The notes under the pieces are model-generated. The model was given only the letters and a program-made list of their open reading frames with translations, was not told the origin of the DNA and ran no database searches. Of a DNA stretch of 64,000 bases, positions 43,143 to 51,595 are shown piece by piece (positions within the stretch are counted from its first letter, which is position 1; each line of letters starts with the position of its first letter). The DNA lies in the NCBI GenBank assembly GCA_965223435.1, contig CBDCWQ010000023.1, positions 1,054,001 to 1,118,000 of the forward strand, read 5' to 3'. Origin of the DNA: CBDCWQ01 sp965223435 (GTDB taxonomy: Bacteria > Myxococcota > Kuafuiibacteriia > Kuafuiibacteriales > Kuafuiibacteriaceae). Position numbers and translations under genes: made by a program.

Positions 43143-43391
43143 GTGGAAGGGAAGGCGAAAGTCTACGATAGCCAGGGGCATCGGCATTTGCTCCAGCACA
43201 TTGGAAGGTATTGGCCTTCCCAAGCGGCTTTCGCGCGTGCGGTGGGCATCCACGTCACGAATTTGAACAAAATAACCAAAGGCGCGAGGCCTAGCCTGAA
43301 GCATGCTGTGACGATTGAGAGCGTTTCGGAAAAGAAGGGCGATCCAATCCTGCCCCGTGAGTGGATGCAAGAGATCAGGGGCGCGTCTTAG
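43143..43391 (+). CDS. Small Cro/YdaS-like helix-turn-helix protein
   Basis: 82 aa from GTG 43143. Residues about 18-50 (LLQHIGRYWPSQAAFARAVG IHVTNLNKITKG split) form a helix-turn-helix of the kind used by Cro and YdaS-like proteins that recruit a second helix after Gln-Ala-x-Phe-Ala. The AT-rich region upstream has short repeats suited to autoregulation. It may be a phage-derived or stand-alone regulator. The start is uncertain because the leader is only a few nt long. Confidence 0.6.
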   Translation: MEGKAKVYDSQGHRHLLQHIGRYWPSQAAFARAVGIHVTNLNKITKGARPSLKHAVTIESVSEKKGDPILPREWMQEIRGAS

Positions 43392-43520
43392 CCTTCCCGT
43401 CTTTGGCTGCCGGTCAGGGGATTTCATCGAGAAAACATTGCGAGTTCCTAAGCGCTTGCGATCTGAGCTCACACTGTGCTGCCATCGTTACGTCCTGTCG
43501 ACACCCACGTCAGAGATGTC

Positions 43521-44948
43521 ATGGGAGATAAAGAACAAACGCCTTCCTGGCTGAACTCTCTCAGCAATACAGCGCCTGCGCTTGGGGACCTTGTTAATAA
43601 GCTTGGTTTTCTCATTCGCGGAAAGTTGTGGGCCCAGATCTTGGTTGCCATGGTGCTCGGAATCGCAACTGGGCTCTTGGTCTCTCCTTCCGGCGCCGCT
43701 CTTGTTCCCTATGAGACCGCGGAAGTCGTGACCGGGTGGCTCGTCCTACCGGGCCATATCTTCCTCGCGCTGATTCAAATGATCATGATTCCCTTGGTGG
43801 TGACCTCGATTGTACTCGGTATCGCTGCCAGCGAGGACGTGAGTTATCTGAAACAGATTGGTTTCCGCATCGCGCCCTATTTCGTAGGGACGACCACAGT
43901 CGCCGTGGGTATCGGAGCGGGCTTGGCCCTCACGATCCGACCAGGGCGTTTCATCAATCCCGATGTGCTTGAATCGACTTTGTCGGCTTCGTCCGTCCGG
44001 GCCAGCGATATCACCGCAAAGGCAACCCAGAGCATTCCGTCTGTGCACGATCGAATCGTGGATCTGATCCCCACCAATCCCCTCGGTGCAGCCCTGGACG
44101 AGAGCATGTTGCAGATCGTCGTCTTCGCGATTCTCGCGGGAATCGCTCTCATATCCATACGTCGATGTCAGGCGAAGCCTTTGACTGATTTGGCTGGTTC
44201 GATCCAGCAGCTCTCCATGGAGATTGTAAGCTGGGCAATGGCCCTGGCACCGTTGGCGGTGTTTGGACTCCTGGCCCAGATCACGATGAGAGTTGGGCTA
44301 GACGCCATCGTTGGGATGTCCGTCTACGTGGGGACAGTCCTCTTTGGGTTGGTATTGCTGCTTCTGTTTTACGTGATCGTCGTTTCGTTTCTCAGCCGAG
44401 TGCCAGCAAGGGGCTTCTTCTCTAAGATTCGGGATGTACAGCTTCTCGCTTTTTCGACGTCAAGCTCCGCTGCGGTGATGCCTCTCTCCATCAAGACGGC
44501 CGAAAGCGAACTAGGCGTTCGATCGTCCATCGCACAGTTCATCGTGCCTTTGGGCGCCACCATCAATATGGACGGCACCGCCCTCTACCAAGTCGTTGCC
44601 GCGATCTTTCTCACGCAAGTATTCGGTGTCGATCTTTCCACGGGAGGATTGCTGTTGCTGATCGCGACGACCGTCGGCGCATCGATTGGTTCGCCGAGCA
44701 CGCCCGGTGTAGGCATTGTCATTCTCGCTACGATTCTGCAAAATATGGGTGTTCCGGCGAGCGGCATCGCGCTGATTATCGGCGTGGACCGGATTCTCGA
44801 CATGTCCCGAACGGCGATTAACGTTACGGGAGACCTCACTGCCTGTGCCGTCATGGATCGATGGCTACCTGCACCAACGTCGGCGGAGGGAGACATGCAG
44901 GAACCATCATCAAAGCATCAACACGTTGAAAACATACCAGACCTTTAG
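43521..44948 (+). CDS. Dicarboxylate/glutamate:cation symporter (DAACS family)
   Basis: 475 aa from ATG 43521; a GTG at 43476 would add 15 residues. Several membrane helices are visible, and the family signatures are clear: the serine-rich FSTSSSAAVMPLS, NMDGTALYQVV, GSPSTPGVGIV and DRILDMSRTAINVTGDL. These form the substrate and sodium sites of GltP/DctA-type transporters that import glutamate, aspartate or C4-dicarboxylates with Na+ or H+. The N-terminal 35 residues are longer than usual. No neighbour indicates the substrate. Confidence 0.88.
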   Translation: MGDKEQTPSWLNSLSNTAPALGDLVNKLGFLIRGKLWAQILVAMVLGIATGLLVSPSGAALVPYETAEVVTGWLVLPGHIFLALIQMIMIPLVVTSIVLGIAASEDVSYLKQIGFRIAPYFVGTTTVAVGIGAGLALTIRPGRFINPDVLESTLSASSVRASDITAKATQSIPSVHDRIVDLIPTNPLGAALDESMLQIVVFAILAGIALISIRRCQAKPLTDLAGSIQQLSMEIVSWAMALAPLAVFGLLAQITMRVGLDAIVGMSVYVGTVLFGLVLLLLFYVIVVSFLSRVPARGFFSKIRDVQLLAFSTSSSAAVMPLSIKTAESELGVRSSIAQFIVPLGATINMDGTALYQVVAAIFLTQVFGVDLSTGGLLLLIATTVGASIGSPSTPGVGIVILATILQNMGVPASGIALIIGVDRILDMSRTAINVTGDLTACAVMDRWLPAPTSAEGDMQEPSSKHQHVENIPDL

Positions 44949-45073
44949 CGTAGGGTTCCGAGTCCCCGAAATATCGCTCTCCTCTTGAAGTCTCCGGGCC
45001 AGATTCAAAATTTTGAACGCAAGTCAGAGCACAGAGCTCCATCTTCGGTACGTCTTGTAGCGATGTTTTAGCG

Positions 45074-45367
45074 ATGTGGAACGACCTTCTTCGGAGTATG
45101 TTGGTATGCATGACCGACGCTGAGACCAGGCCATTCCGTTATCGTGTAAAGTGGGGATCTGACAGCCATCGAAGAAGCGAGGACGAAAAAGGCGAATGGT
45201 GCCCGATACGAGGTCCGTTGATTCTTGCGACTTGCCAGCGTTGCACCTTCGAGTTCCTGGTGCCGACCACCCGAGGGCTTAGGTGCCCCTCATGTACCGG
45301 GGGCCCCGTCAAATACGACTGGGGTGCTCTAGAGGTATGCTTCGTCCCCGAGAAAATAACTCGCTAA
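45074..45367 (+). CDS. Small zinc-ribbon protein
   Basis: 97 aa at most; the real start may be the ATG at 45110 (MTDAETRPFRYRVKWG). Two Cys pairs, CQRC and CPSC, 18 residues apart suggest a zinc ribbon. No other feature is recognised, and the ribosome site is poor, so the call is tentative. Confidence 0.4.
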   Translation: MWNDLLRSMLVCMTDAETRPFRYRVKWGSDSHRRSEDEKGEWCPIRGPLILATCQRCTFEFLVPTTRGLRCPSCTGGPVKYDWGALEVCFVPEKITR

Positions 45368-45452
45368 CAGCCAACGCATTTGGCAGCGACGATGGCGAGA
45401 AAAGTCCGGTTGACCTTCCATGTTTTCGTTCATCGTTGTGATGTACCTTGCG

Positions 45453-45866
45453 TCAAAGGACTTGCCCAGTCCGGGCTGCGAACAGCCTTTGGCAAAGATT
45501 GACGAGTCGTTGTGGATCCCCACGGTTCCATGGCTTTTCTATCCACGCGTCGATTAGTCCCTCCCAGACCAAGGCGTTCATGAGATGTGGTTGCACGGTT
45601 ACAGCTGCTCTGGTGACTTTGGGCCAGAAGTTCCTCACGACGCGAAGGAACCCGACGTTGTTCTCGCGGGTCGATGTAGAGGCGATCAGAACAGCAATAC
45701 TCTTGGTGACAAGAATATGAAGAGCATCTCGCGGATTTTCCACGCACAGCAGGGCGTGGCGATCAACTTTGAGGGCATGGCCAAACACCGTGTGGTTGCG
45801 CGAATCTGCATCAAGATAGAGAATAGCTGGACAGCACTTGGCCCGAGGTTCAAGGGACTTAACCAT
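45453..45866 (-). CDS. Degenerate receiver-like protein lacking the phospho-Asp
   Basis: 137 aa from ATG 45866; a longer frame reaches 45974 but crosses the operator region. The order of elements matches a receiver domain: an acidic start (PAILYLDADSRNH), a Val/Leu-rich third strand, T in AAVTVQP and the Lys of DAWIEKPWN. Where the phosphate-accepting Asp should stand the sequence reads IASTSTRENN, so phosphorylation is unlikely. It diverges from the XRE gene across a palindrome. Confidence 0.55.
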   Translation of the reverse strand: MVKSLEPRAKCCPAILYLDADSRNHTVFGHALKVDRHALLCVENPRDALHILVTKSIAVLIASTSTRENNVGFLRVVRNFWPKVTRAAVTVQPHLMNALVWEGLIDAWIEKPWNRGDPQRLVNLCQRLFAARTGQVL

Positions 45867-45934
45867 CGATCGCTTTTTCGGGGTCAGCTTGTGTGCAGAT
45901 TCATGCACCCGTAGGCGCACCCATACGGATAATA

Positions 45935-45955
45935 TTACATATTCTCCATATGTAA
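45935..45955. promoter_or_regulatory. TTACATAT-N5-ATATGTAA palindrome between divergent genes
   Basis: A perfect inverted repeat with 8-bp arms (45935-45942 and 45948-45955), in an AT-rich patch between the degenerate receiver and the XRE regulator. It is a likely operator for the XRE protein. Confidence 0.6.
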
Positions 45956-45990
45956 AACAAGAAAGCCCGTTCATGTAGCCATTTTGGTGC

Positions 45991-46275
45991 GTGGGCGACC
46001 ATCACAGGGAGGTTCTGGAGCTCGTCGGGTTCAACATCCGAAAAGCGCGCGAGCGCGTGAACGTGACCCAGGAACAACTCGCAGAAGAGGCTGACATCGA
46101 GTGGCAGACACTCTCTCTTCTTGAAAGAGGAAGGCAAGGGTCGCTACGAACGATCTGTGCGGTTGCTGAAGCCCTTGAAGTTTCCGCGCTTTCGTTTTTT
46201 AAGCCCACGCGGACGACGAAGCGGAAGGTTGGCCGACCCAAACGAAAATCGTCCAACAAGAAGAAGCCCGCCTAA
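45991..46275 (+). CDS. XRE-family transcriptional regulator
   Basis: 94 aa from GTG 45991. Residues 8-65 are a Cro/CI-type helix-turn-helix (FNIRKARERVNVTQEQLAEE, IEWQTLSLLERGRQGSLRTI, AVAEALEVSALSFFKPT). The C-terminal 25 residues are a basic, Lys/Arg-rich tail with no fold. The palindrome 36 bp upstream suggests autoregulation and control of the divergent receiver-like gene. Confidence 0.8.
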   Translation: MGDHHREVLELVGFNIRKARERVNVTQEQLAEEADIEWQTLSLLERGRQGSLRTICAVAEALEVSALSFFKPTRTTKRKVGRPKRKSSNKKKPA

Positions 46276-46399
46276 GGAGCGTCAGGCGCTTGATGTATAC
46301 TTTTTGATGACAGAACTTTCGGCGTATGTGGTTAATATTCCTGTTCAGAATTGCGATGGACCGTCGGGCTGCGCTCGACGCGACGAATTCCCGGATACG

Positions 46400-47056
46400 C
46401 TAAATCGCTGACCTTCGTTGAAGTTCAAAGCGAAGGATAGCGGCAAGTACGCCGCCTCGTGATTGGCAGCCTGTCTTCTTGAAAATTCGGGCCCAGTACG
46501 TTGTCAACGTACCGCGATTGCATCCTAGCTCCCTCATTGCATCCTCGCTTTCGGCGCCATCCGCGGCCAACTGGAGTAGCTGTCCCTCGCGTTCGCTCAG
46601 TCGGAAACGCCGACTAAATGGCTGCACCCAGCCGCTCGGGAGTTTTTTCCTGGCGAGAACGGGAATCGCTTTATCAAGGTCGGCACCCGAGAGTGGTTTA
46701 GGGAGAACGAGGTCACAGCGACCATTAAGACGTAGAAGGTTTTCCACGTCGAAGTGCGCGCTCATTGCGACTATCGTTGGACGCGGCCGACAGTTTTCTA
46801 TGTCGGGTACGAGTTCTGCGCCGTTGCCATCGGTCAAGAACAGATCGAGAAAGACGACGTCAAAATGATTGGCCTTCAGTAAGTCAAGAGCGCCGGTTCG
46901 GTTGTCAATCACGTGAACATCGTACTTTGTGCGAAGGGTCCTCATCCATGCACGAACCATTCGTGGATCATCCTCAACGATGAGGACTCGGACTCGTTCT
47001 TCAGATGTTTCGCTCGTATTCAGCTCCCGGCTGCCCCCTTTGGGAAGCCCCTTCAT
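46400..47056 (-). CDS. Response regulator with C-terminal HTH output
   Basis: 218 aa from ATG 47056; upstream extension to 47134 lacks support. Receiver residues are present: RVLIVEDDPRM, phospho-Asp in VVFLDLFLTDGNG, Ser in VAMSAHF, Lys in LVLPKPL. A linker (KKLPSGWVQPFSRRF) leads to an HTH output (LSEREGQLLQLAADGAESED, MRELGCNRGTLTTYWARIFK) of LuxR/FixJ-like type. No kinase is adjacent. Confidence 0.8.
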   Translation of the reverse strand: MKGLPKGGSRELNTSETSEERVRVLIVEDDPRMVRAWMRTLRTKYDVHVIDNRTGALDLLKANHFDVVFLDLFLTDGNGAELVPDIENCRPRPTIVAMSAHFDVENLLRLNGRCDLVLPKPLSGADLDKAIPVLARKKLPSGWVQPFSRRFRLSEREGQLLQLAADGAESEDAMRELGCNRGTLTTYWARIFKKTGCQSRGGVLAAILRFELQRRSAI

Positions 47057-47120
47057 GTCGTTCGGCGCCTCTTTCTTTGGGCTACGATACGGGACGCGGG
47101 GGTGGTGTACCAAGAACCGC

Positions 47121-47163
47121 TGTCCTCGGATCATATACGCATATGTGTCCTCGGATCATATAC
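47121..47163. repeat. Two direct copies of TGTCCTCGGATCATATAC
   Basis: An 18-bp repeat at 47121-47138 and 47146-47163 with 25-bp spacing, lying 65 bp upstream of the regulator gene 46400-47056. The spacing is about 2.4 turns. It may be the operator of that regulator; on the minus strand each copy carries TATGAT, a possible -10. Confidence 0.6.
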
Positions 47164-47238
47164 ACCCTGGAATGCTGTGCGGATTTCGTTGCGACAAAAG
47201 CCGGTAAGAAGAAGTTCTAAAGAGGCCATCCCGATCCC

Positions 47239-47910
47239 TTAAGCTGTCGCTCCGTCCGCTCGATGCCGTCGGCGTCTAGAACGAGGGAAGTACCGTGGTG
47301 TTTGCGCGGCATAGGTTCGCCAAGTATCGCCAAATGCCTCCGCCGCCTCACGCTCCTCCCGTACAGACAGTCGGAGATACATGATGACGAGCACCGGAAA
47401 CATCAGCAGCGTCAGTAGTGTCGGCCACTGCACGAGGAATCCGAACAAGATGACGATAAACGCAACATACTGAGGGTGGCGTACGTACGCGTACACGCCG
47501 GTTCTCGCCAAGCGCCCCTCTCTCTGCGCCGAATACAGAACCTTCCACGCGGCCGAAAGCAGGATGAAACCCGCGGCGATGAGCACATTGCTCAGAATAT
47601 GGATGGGGTTAAGGTGTGGATTGCCCTCGAATCCGAGAAGCGAGTACCAAAGGTGCCCCGCATCATGAGACGAAAGCAAGTTGCTGCCGGGAAACTTCGT
47701 TTGGAGCCAACCGGACAGCAAGTAGATCGTCAACGGAAAGCCGTACATTTCGACAAAGAGTGCCACGAGAAATGCGGAAAAGGCGCTAAACGTACGCCAA
47801 TCGCGTTTTGTATTAGGCTTGAAGAAGCTAAAGGCGAAAATGATAAAAATGGCAGAGTTGAGGAGGACCATCCCCCATAGGCCGTAGGCCGGCATGTTCC
47901 CGTGGTTCAT
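47239..47910 (-). CDS. Isoprenylcysteine methyltransferase-like membrane protein
   Basis: 223 aa from ATG 47910, with AGGAGAAGA upstream. Five or more hydrophobic segments (GMVLLNSAIFIIFAFSFFK, NVLIAAGFILLSAAWKVLYS, YVAFIVILFGFLVQWPTLLT) and the motif GVYAYVRHPQYVAFI then REEREAAEAFGDTWRTYAAQ are typical of the ICMT/PEMT-like family. Such genes occur in copper-resistance operons with unknown roles. It overlaps the DUF2933-like gene by 4 bp and is the last gene of the copper export operon. Confidence 0.75.
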   Translation of the reverse strand: MNHGNMPAYGLWGMVLLNSAIFIIFAFSFFKPNTKRDWRTFSAFSAFLVALFVEMYGFPLTIYLLSGWLQTKFPGSNLLSSHDAGHLWYSLLGFEGNPHLNPIHILSNVLIAAGFILLSAAWKVLYSAQREGRLARTGVYAYVRHPQYVAFIVILFGFLVQWPTLLTLLMFPVLVIMYLRLSVREEREAAEAFGDTWRTYAAQTPRYFPRSRRRRHRADGATA

Positions 47911-48146
47911 TCTTCTCCTCCTTGCTGATGCGGGCGATGTTCGCCGTGGCCATGCCCTCGATGCATGAAGATATGGATAATCGGACAGGCGAGGAGCAGG
48001 ACATAGGGCAGTGCGCCCAAGATGTGCGCTTCGTGTTCTTCCCAAAGGAAAAACAATGCGATTCCCAAAAACAAACAAGCCGCCAACCAAACTGGAATGT
48101 GAAACAGCTTGCCGTCGCATATCTGCTTTGGTGTCGTCGATTTCAT
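47907..48146 (-). CDS. DUF2933-like small membrane protein
   Basis: 79 aa: two hydrophobic stretches (LFHIPVWLAACLFLGIALFF and LGALPYVLLLACPIIHIFMH) and a His/Gly-rich end (HRGHGHGEHRPHQQGGEE). Such short proteins with a CPIIH-like second helix and His tail are found next to copper ATPase and DUF302 genes. The His tail may bind metal. It overlaps both neighbours by 4 bp. Confidence 0.65.
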   Translation of the reverse strand: MKSTTPKQICDGKLFHIPVWLAACLFLGIALFFLWEEHEAHILGALPYVLLLACPIIHIFMHRGHGHGEHRPHQQGGEE

Positions 48147-48565
48147 TGCATTTCTCTTTCCCCGTTGGCGAGAGTCCGGAGTACCCGTTTCAGACGACGC
48201 TCAGCCTCCAGCGCCATCGATTGAAGCCCCGGGTTATCGGCAAGCTCAGACATCACCTTTGGGTCGGCGATAGAGACCGTCACTTCACTCTCGGTCTTCT
48301 CTTGAACCACAACGTCACACGGGATCAGCAGCCCGAGGTGGGACTCCTTGTTTAGTGCATCGTGCGCGAGGTTTGGGGCGCACGTTCCAAAAATCACGTA
48401 ACGACGAGCCCCGGCGCTGGGCTTCTTCGTGGACGTATCTTTGTACTCAGCCTCTGTGAGGACTCCAAACCCTTCTTCTTTGAGGGATGTTGCAACCCGT
48501 TCAACGACGGCCTCATATGTGGCCCCGCTGACAGTCTGCTCAAGGTGGTAGGTAAGTTCGCTCAT
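48143..48565 (-). CDS. DUF302 domain protein
   Basis: 140 aa. It has the DUF302 pattern (TYEAVVERVATSLKEEGFGV, YVIFGTCAPNLAHDALNKES, GLLIPCDVVVQEKTESEVTV) that is common in metal-resistance loci. Two Cys at GTCAP and IPCDV stand in the usual places. The biochemical role is unknown. It overlaps its neighbours by a few bases, so it is co-translated with the small membrane proteins. Confidence 0.8.
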   Translation of the reverse strand: MSELTYHLEQTVSGATYEAVVERVATSLKEEGFGVLTEAEYKDTSTKKPSAGARRYVIFGTCAPNLAHDALNKESHLGLLIPCDVVVQEKTESEVTVSIADPKVMSELADNPGLQSMALEAERRLKRVLRTLANGEREMQ

Positions 48566-48765
48566 CGTTCATCCTCATTTCCGGACGAACTTTGATCGCC
48601 CCGCAACTGTGTTGGTTTTGACGTCGACTCTGACGCCCGCTTATCGGTTCGGCAGCTCCTTTTCCGTCCACATGCAAGGAAGCGGTACAAAACGAGAACC
48701 ACGAGCACTCCTAGCAACGCCCAGAATGCTACTGTCCCCATGTAAATGTCGTGGTTACCATCCAT
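48562..48765 (-). CDS. Small single-pass membrane protein
   Basis: 67 aa: a short outer end (MDGNHDIYMG), a single hydrophobic helix (TVAFWALLGVLVVLVLYRFL), then a Cys/Arg-rich and polar tail (ACGRKRSCRTDKRASES). No family recognised. It belongs to the copper operon between the 100-aa protein and DUF302, with a 4-bp overlap. Confidence 0.55.
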   Translation of the reverse strand: MDGNHDIYMGTVAFWALLGVLVVLVLYRFLACGRKRSCRTDKRASESTSKPTQLRGDQSSSGNEDER

Positions 48766-48789
48766 CCCCTACCTCCTATCAATTCGTCC

Positions 48790-49092
48790 TCAGCGGTCTC
48801 GGTGGTGGTGTCCCGGGCCGTCCATCATGGCGGGCATCGTCGCCGTTCCCGGCATGGCACCAGACATGCTCCTCATGGGCATAGCGTGAGCGAAGTCTCC
48901 CTGTGCTTGGAACTTGAACCAGTAGTAACCGGTGCAAAGGGTTCCGGCGACGCCACCGACAATTAGCAGCCAGCCGGCAGTCTGGAGTAATTTCGCCGGG
49001 GCCTCCTTTTTAGCCAGGTGAAGAACAACGAGCCCGCCCGCAATGGCGAAGAGCTCCAACATTCCGGCAACATCTCCTAGAAACTGTGACAT
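48790..49092 (-). CDS. Two-helix membrane protein with Met/His-rich tail
   Basis: 100 aa: hydrophobic segments GMLELFAIAGGLVVLHLA and LLQTAGWLLIVGGVAGTLCT, then a tail rich in Met, Pro and His (AMPMRSMSGAMPGTATMPAM, MMDGPGHHHRDR). The Met motifs suit binding of Cu(I) outside the cytoplasm, which is inference. It follows the P-type ATPase gene by 4 bp. Confidence 0.6.
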   Translation of the reverse strand: MSQFLGDVAGMLELFAIAGGLVVLHLAKKEAPAKLLQTAGWLLIVGGVAGTLCTGYYWFKFQAQGDFAHAMPMRSMSGAMPGTATMPAMMDGPGHHHRDR

Positions 49093-49096
49093 GACT

Positions 49097-51328
49097 TCAT
49101 ACCTCCACCCGTCGCAATCGTAGAGCGTTGGCGACCACCGAAACGGAACTAAAGCTCATCGCCGCGGCCGCGATGATGGGACTCAGAAGAATACCGAAGA
49201 CCGGGTACAGAACTCCTGCCGCAATGGGGACTCCAAGGGCATTGTAGACGAATGCGAAAAACAGGTTTTGCCTGATATTGGCCATCGTCCGCCGGCTGAG
49301 TTTTCGAGCCCGGACGATGCCACGAAGGTCACCCTTCACGAGTGTCACGCTAGCACTTTCCATGGCCACATCGGTTCCCGTTCCCATCGCGACACCGACT
49401 TCGGCTTGGGCGAGGGCCGGCGCATCGTTGATGCCGTCCCCGGCCATGGCCACAACCCGGCCATCCTGCTGAAACCTTTTGACCGCTTCGGCCTTTTCGT
49501 CCGGCAAGACTTCCGCGACCACTTCGTCGATGTCGAGCTTCTTGGCCACGGCGTTGGCGGTCGTGCGATTGTCGCCGGTGAGCATCACGATCCGGATGCC
49601 CTCTTCATGCAGGGCGTGAACCGCCTCCGGCGTGCTGTTCTTGATGGGATCCGCGACGCTGAGGAGTCCCGCGAGTTGATGATCGATCGCCACAAACATG
49701 ACGGTCTGGCCCTCGGCTCGAAGCAAGTCCGCTTCTTCGCTGAGGGGATTGGGTCGAATCCCCAGCTCCTCAAGGAGTGCCTGATTCCCCAGCGCGACTG
49801 TCTGGCCTTCGACGCGACCGCTTACACCCTTACCCGTGATCGACATGAAGGAATCGGCATCCTTGAGTTGGGCACCACGTTCGATCGCACCGGTCACAAT
49901 GGCTTCGGCCAAAGGATGCTCGCTGCCGCGCTCCAAGCTGGCGGCAAGAGAAAGCAAAGCACTCTCCTCGAAACCCGCCACTGTTTTCACGTTCAGAAGT
50001 TTCGGTCGGCCCGCGGTGAGTGTGCCCGTTTTGTCCACGACCAAAAGGTCGACCTTGCGCATCACTTCGATTGCCTCTGCGTTCTTGAATAGAACACCCA
50101 GGGTTGCACCCTTGCCGGTGGCCACCATGATGGACATGGGTGTAGCCAGGCCAAGGGCGCAGGGGCAGGCGATGATGAGCACCGCCACCGCGTTGATGAG
50201 TGCGTGGGCCATGCGGGGCTCCGGACCGACGACGGCCCAAACCACGAACGTGATGACCGAGACCGCGATGACGACCGGGACAAAATAGCCGGATACGACA
50301 TCGGCGAGTTTCTGGATCGGCGCACGGCTCCGCTGAGCCTCGGCGACCATGGCCACGATCCGCGAAAGGAGCGTGTCGGCGCCCACCCTTTCGGCCCGGA
50401 TGACGAGGGTCCCACGCCCATTGACGGTGGCCCCAATGACCCGATCACCGGAATGTTTTTCTACGGGAATCGGTTCCCCGGTCACCATAGACTCATCGAT
50501 CGCGCTCGTGCCGTCGATTACAACGCCATCCGTAGGCATCTTCTCGCCTGGCCGCACCCGCAGCCGATCGCCGACCTGGACCTCCTCGAGCAGAATGTCT
50601 GTTTCTTGGCCATCATCCGAGATGCGCCGCGCTGTTTTTGCAGCCAAGCCGAGAAGCTTCTTGATGGCTGCTCCAGTTTGACTGCGTGCTCGAAGCTCAA
50701 GAACCTGACCGAGAAGAATCAGAGTGACGATGACGCCGGCGGCCTCAAAATAAACCGCAACCTCGCCAGCATCGTCACGGAAGGAGGCAGGAAACAGGCC
50801 CGGCAGGAGTGCCGCCACGAGGCTGTAGAGATAGGCGACGCTCACCCCGAGCCCAATCAACGTGAACATATTGAGACTTTTGTTTTTGACGGACTGAACC
50901 GCTCGTTCGTAAAACGGCAACGCCGACCAGACGCAGACGGGTGTCGCTAACAGCAGCTCCAACAGCACCCGTCCTCGGGCGGACAGGACGCGCGAAAGCG
51001 GCGCACCCGGAAGCATGTCGCCCATTGCGACGATGAGGAGTGGCACGGTGAAAGCCACGGCAAACCAGAAGCGTCGTGACATGTCCCGAAGCTCTGGATT
51101 CTCGTCTTCCTCCTCGGCTGCGGCGGACATCGGCTCCAGCGCCATGCCACAAACAGGGCAAGTTCCGGGCTCCGTAGAGATGACGGACGGATGCATGGGA
51201 CATGTGAAATGGGTTTTCGTGCTTGGCTCTCCGCCACCCATCCGCTCGAGACCCATGCCGCATTTGGGGCAACTTCCGGGTTCGGACTGTTCGATCTCTG
51301 GATGCATTGGGCAGGTGTACGCCCGCAC
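49097..51328 (-). CDS. copA: Copper-exporting P1B-type ATPase with two N-terminal metal-binding modules
   Basis: 743 aa from GTG 51328, chosen because a sigma-54 promoter at 51408-51393 covers earlier start candidates and a GGGGGC site lies about 9 nt upstream. Residues 5-70 hold two Cys-rich heavy-metal-binding modules (YTCPMHPEIEQSEPGSCPKC and FTCPMHPSVISTEPGTCPVC). ATPase motifs are complete: CPC in ACPCALGLATP, DKTGTLTAG, SEHPLAEA, MLTGDNRTTA, GDGINDAPALA, plus MSFSSVSVV in the last helix. These mark Cu(I)/Ag(I) exporters. It is the first gene of the minus-strand operon. Confidence 0.88.
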   Translation of the reverse strand: MRAYTCPMHPEIEQSEPGSCPKCGMGLERMGGGEPSTKTHFTCPMHPSVISTEPGTCPVCGMALEPMSAAAEEEDENPELRDMSRRFWFAVAFTVPLLIVAMGDMLPGAPLSRVLSARGRVLLELLLATPVCVWSALPFYERAVQSVKNKSLNMFTLIGLGVSVAYLYSLVAALLPGLFPASFRDDAGEVAVYFEAAGVIVTLILLGQVLELRARSQTGAAIKKLLGLAAKTARRISDDGQETDILLEEVQVGDRLRVRPGEKMPTDGVVIDGTSAIDESMVTGEPIPVEKHSGDRVIGATVNGRGTLVIRAERVGADTLLSRIVAMVAEAQRSRAPIQKLADVVSGYFVPVVIAVSVITFVVWAVVGPEPRMAHALINAVAVLIIACPCALGLATPMSIMVATGKGATLGVLFKNAEAIEVMRKVDLLVVDKTGTLTAGRPKLLNVKTVAGFEESALLSLAASLERGSEHPLAEAIVTGAIERGAQLKDADSFMSITGKGVSGRVEGQTVALGNQALLEELGIRPNPLSEEADLLRAEGQTVMFVAIDHQLAGLLSVADPIKNSTPEAVHALHEEGIRIVMLTGDNRTTANAVAKKLDIDEVVAEVLPDEKAEAVKRFQQDGRVVAMAGDGINDAPALAQAEVGVAMGTGTDVAMESASVTLVKGDLRGIVRARKLSRRTMANIRQNLFFAFVYNALGVPIAAGVLYPVFGILLSPIIAAAAMSFSSVSVVANALRLRRVEV

Positions 51329-51392
51329 TGCGTTTTTCGCCCCCGGGATGGTGGCGCCGATGGCCTTGGTTGCCGTCACGATAGAGTAAGTA

Positions 51393-51408
51393 AGCAAAAG
51401 TGGGGCCA
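51393..51408 (-). promoter_or_regulatory. Sigma-54 promoter of the copper ATPase operon
   Basis: On the minus strand TGGCCCCACTTTTGCT has GG and GC at the exact -24/-12 spacing and a TTGC -12 element. Predicted start is near 51382, leaving about 50 nt before GTG 51328. Confidence 0.65.
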
Positions 51409-51455
51409 TCTCCCACGGCCGCAAATCCTCAGGTTTCGGAGGTTCCGGAAGACTT

Positions 51456-51476
51456 TTGTGACCGAGTCGGTTACAA
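51456..51476. promoter_or_regulatory. Enhancer-like 21-bp palindrome, copy 1
   Basis: TTGTGACCG-AGT-CGGTTACAA is an inverted repeat with one mismatch, lying between the two divergent sigma-54 promoters. It matches a second copy at 54558-54578. A half-site CGGTCACTC follows at 51490. Likely bound by the NtrC-type regulator. Confidence 0.7.
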
Positions 51477-51548
51477 GCTGTGTCCCGGACGGTCACTCCG
51501 CCTACGTCCAAGTGGGGCTAAGTCCCTGTGATGCGGGCGTGTACCGCG

Positions 51549-51564
51549 TGGCACGGTTTGTGCG
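51549..51564 (+). promoter_or_regulatory. Sigma-54 promoter of the sensor kinase operon
   Basis: TGGCACGGTTTGTGCG keeps the seven-base -24 consensus TGGCACG and GC at -12, with one mismatch in TTGC. Predicted start near 51575, 21 nt before ATG 51596. Confidence 0.65.
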
Positions 51565-51595
51565 GAGGGATGAGGTCGGATTGAAACGAGAGCAC

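Noticed and set aside
43074..43472. 132-codon minus-strand frame over the Cro-like gene
   Set aside because: Antisense shadow; the plus frame encodes a clear helix-turn-helix.
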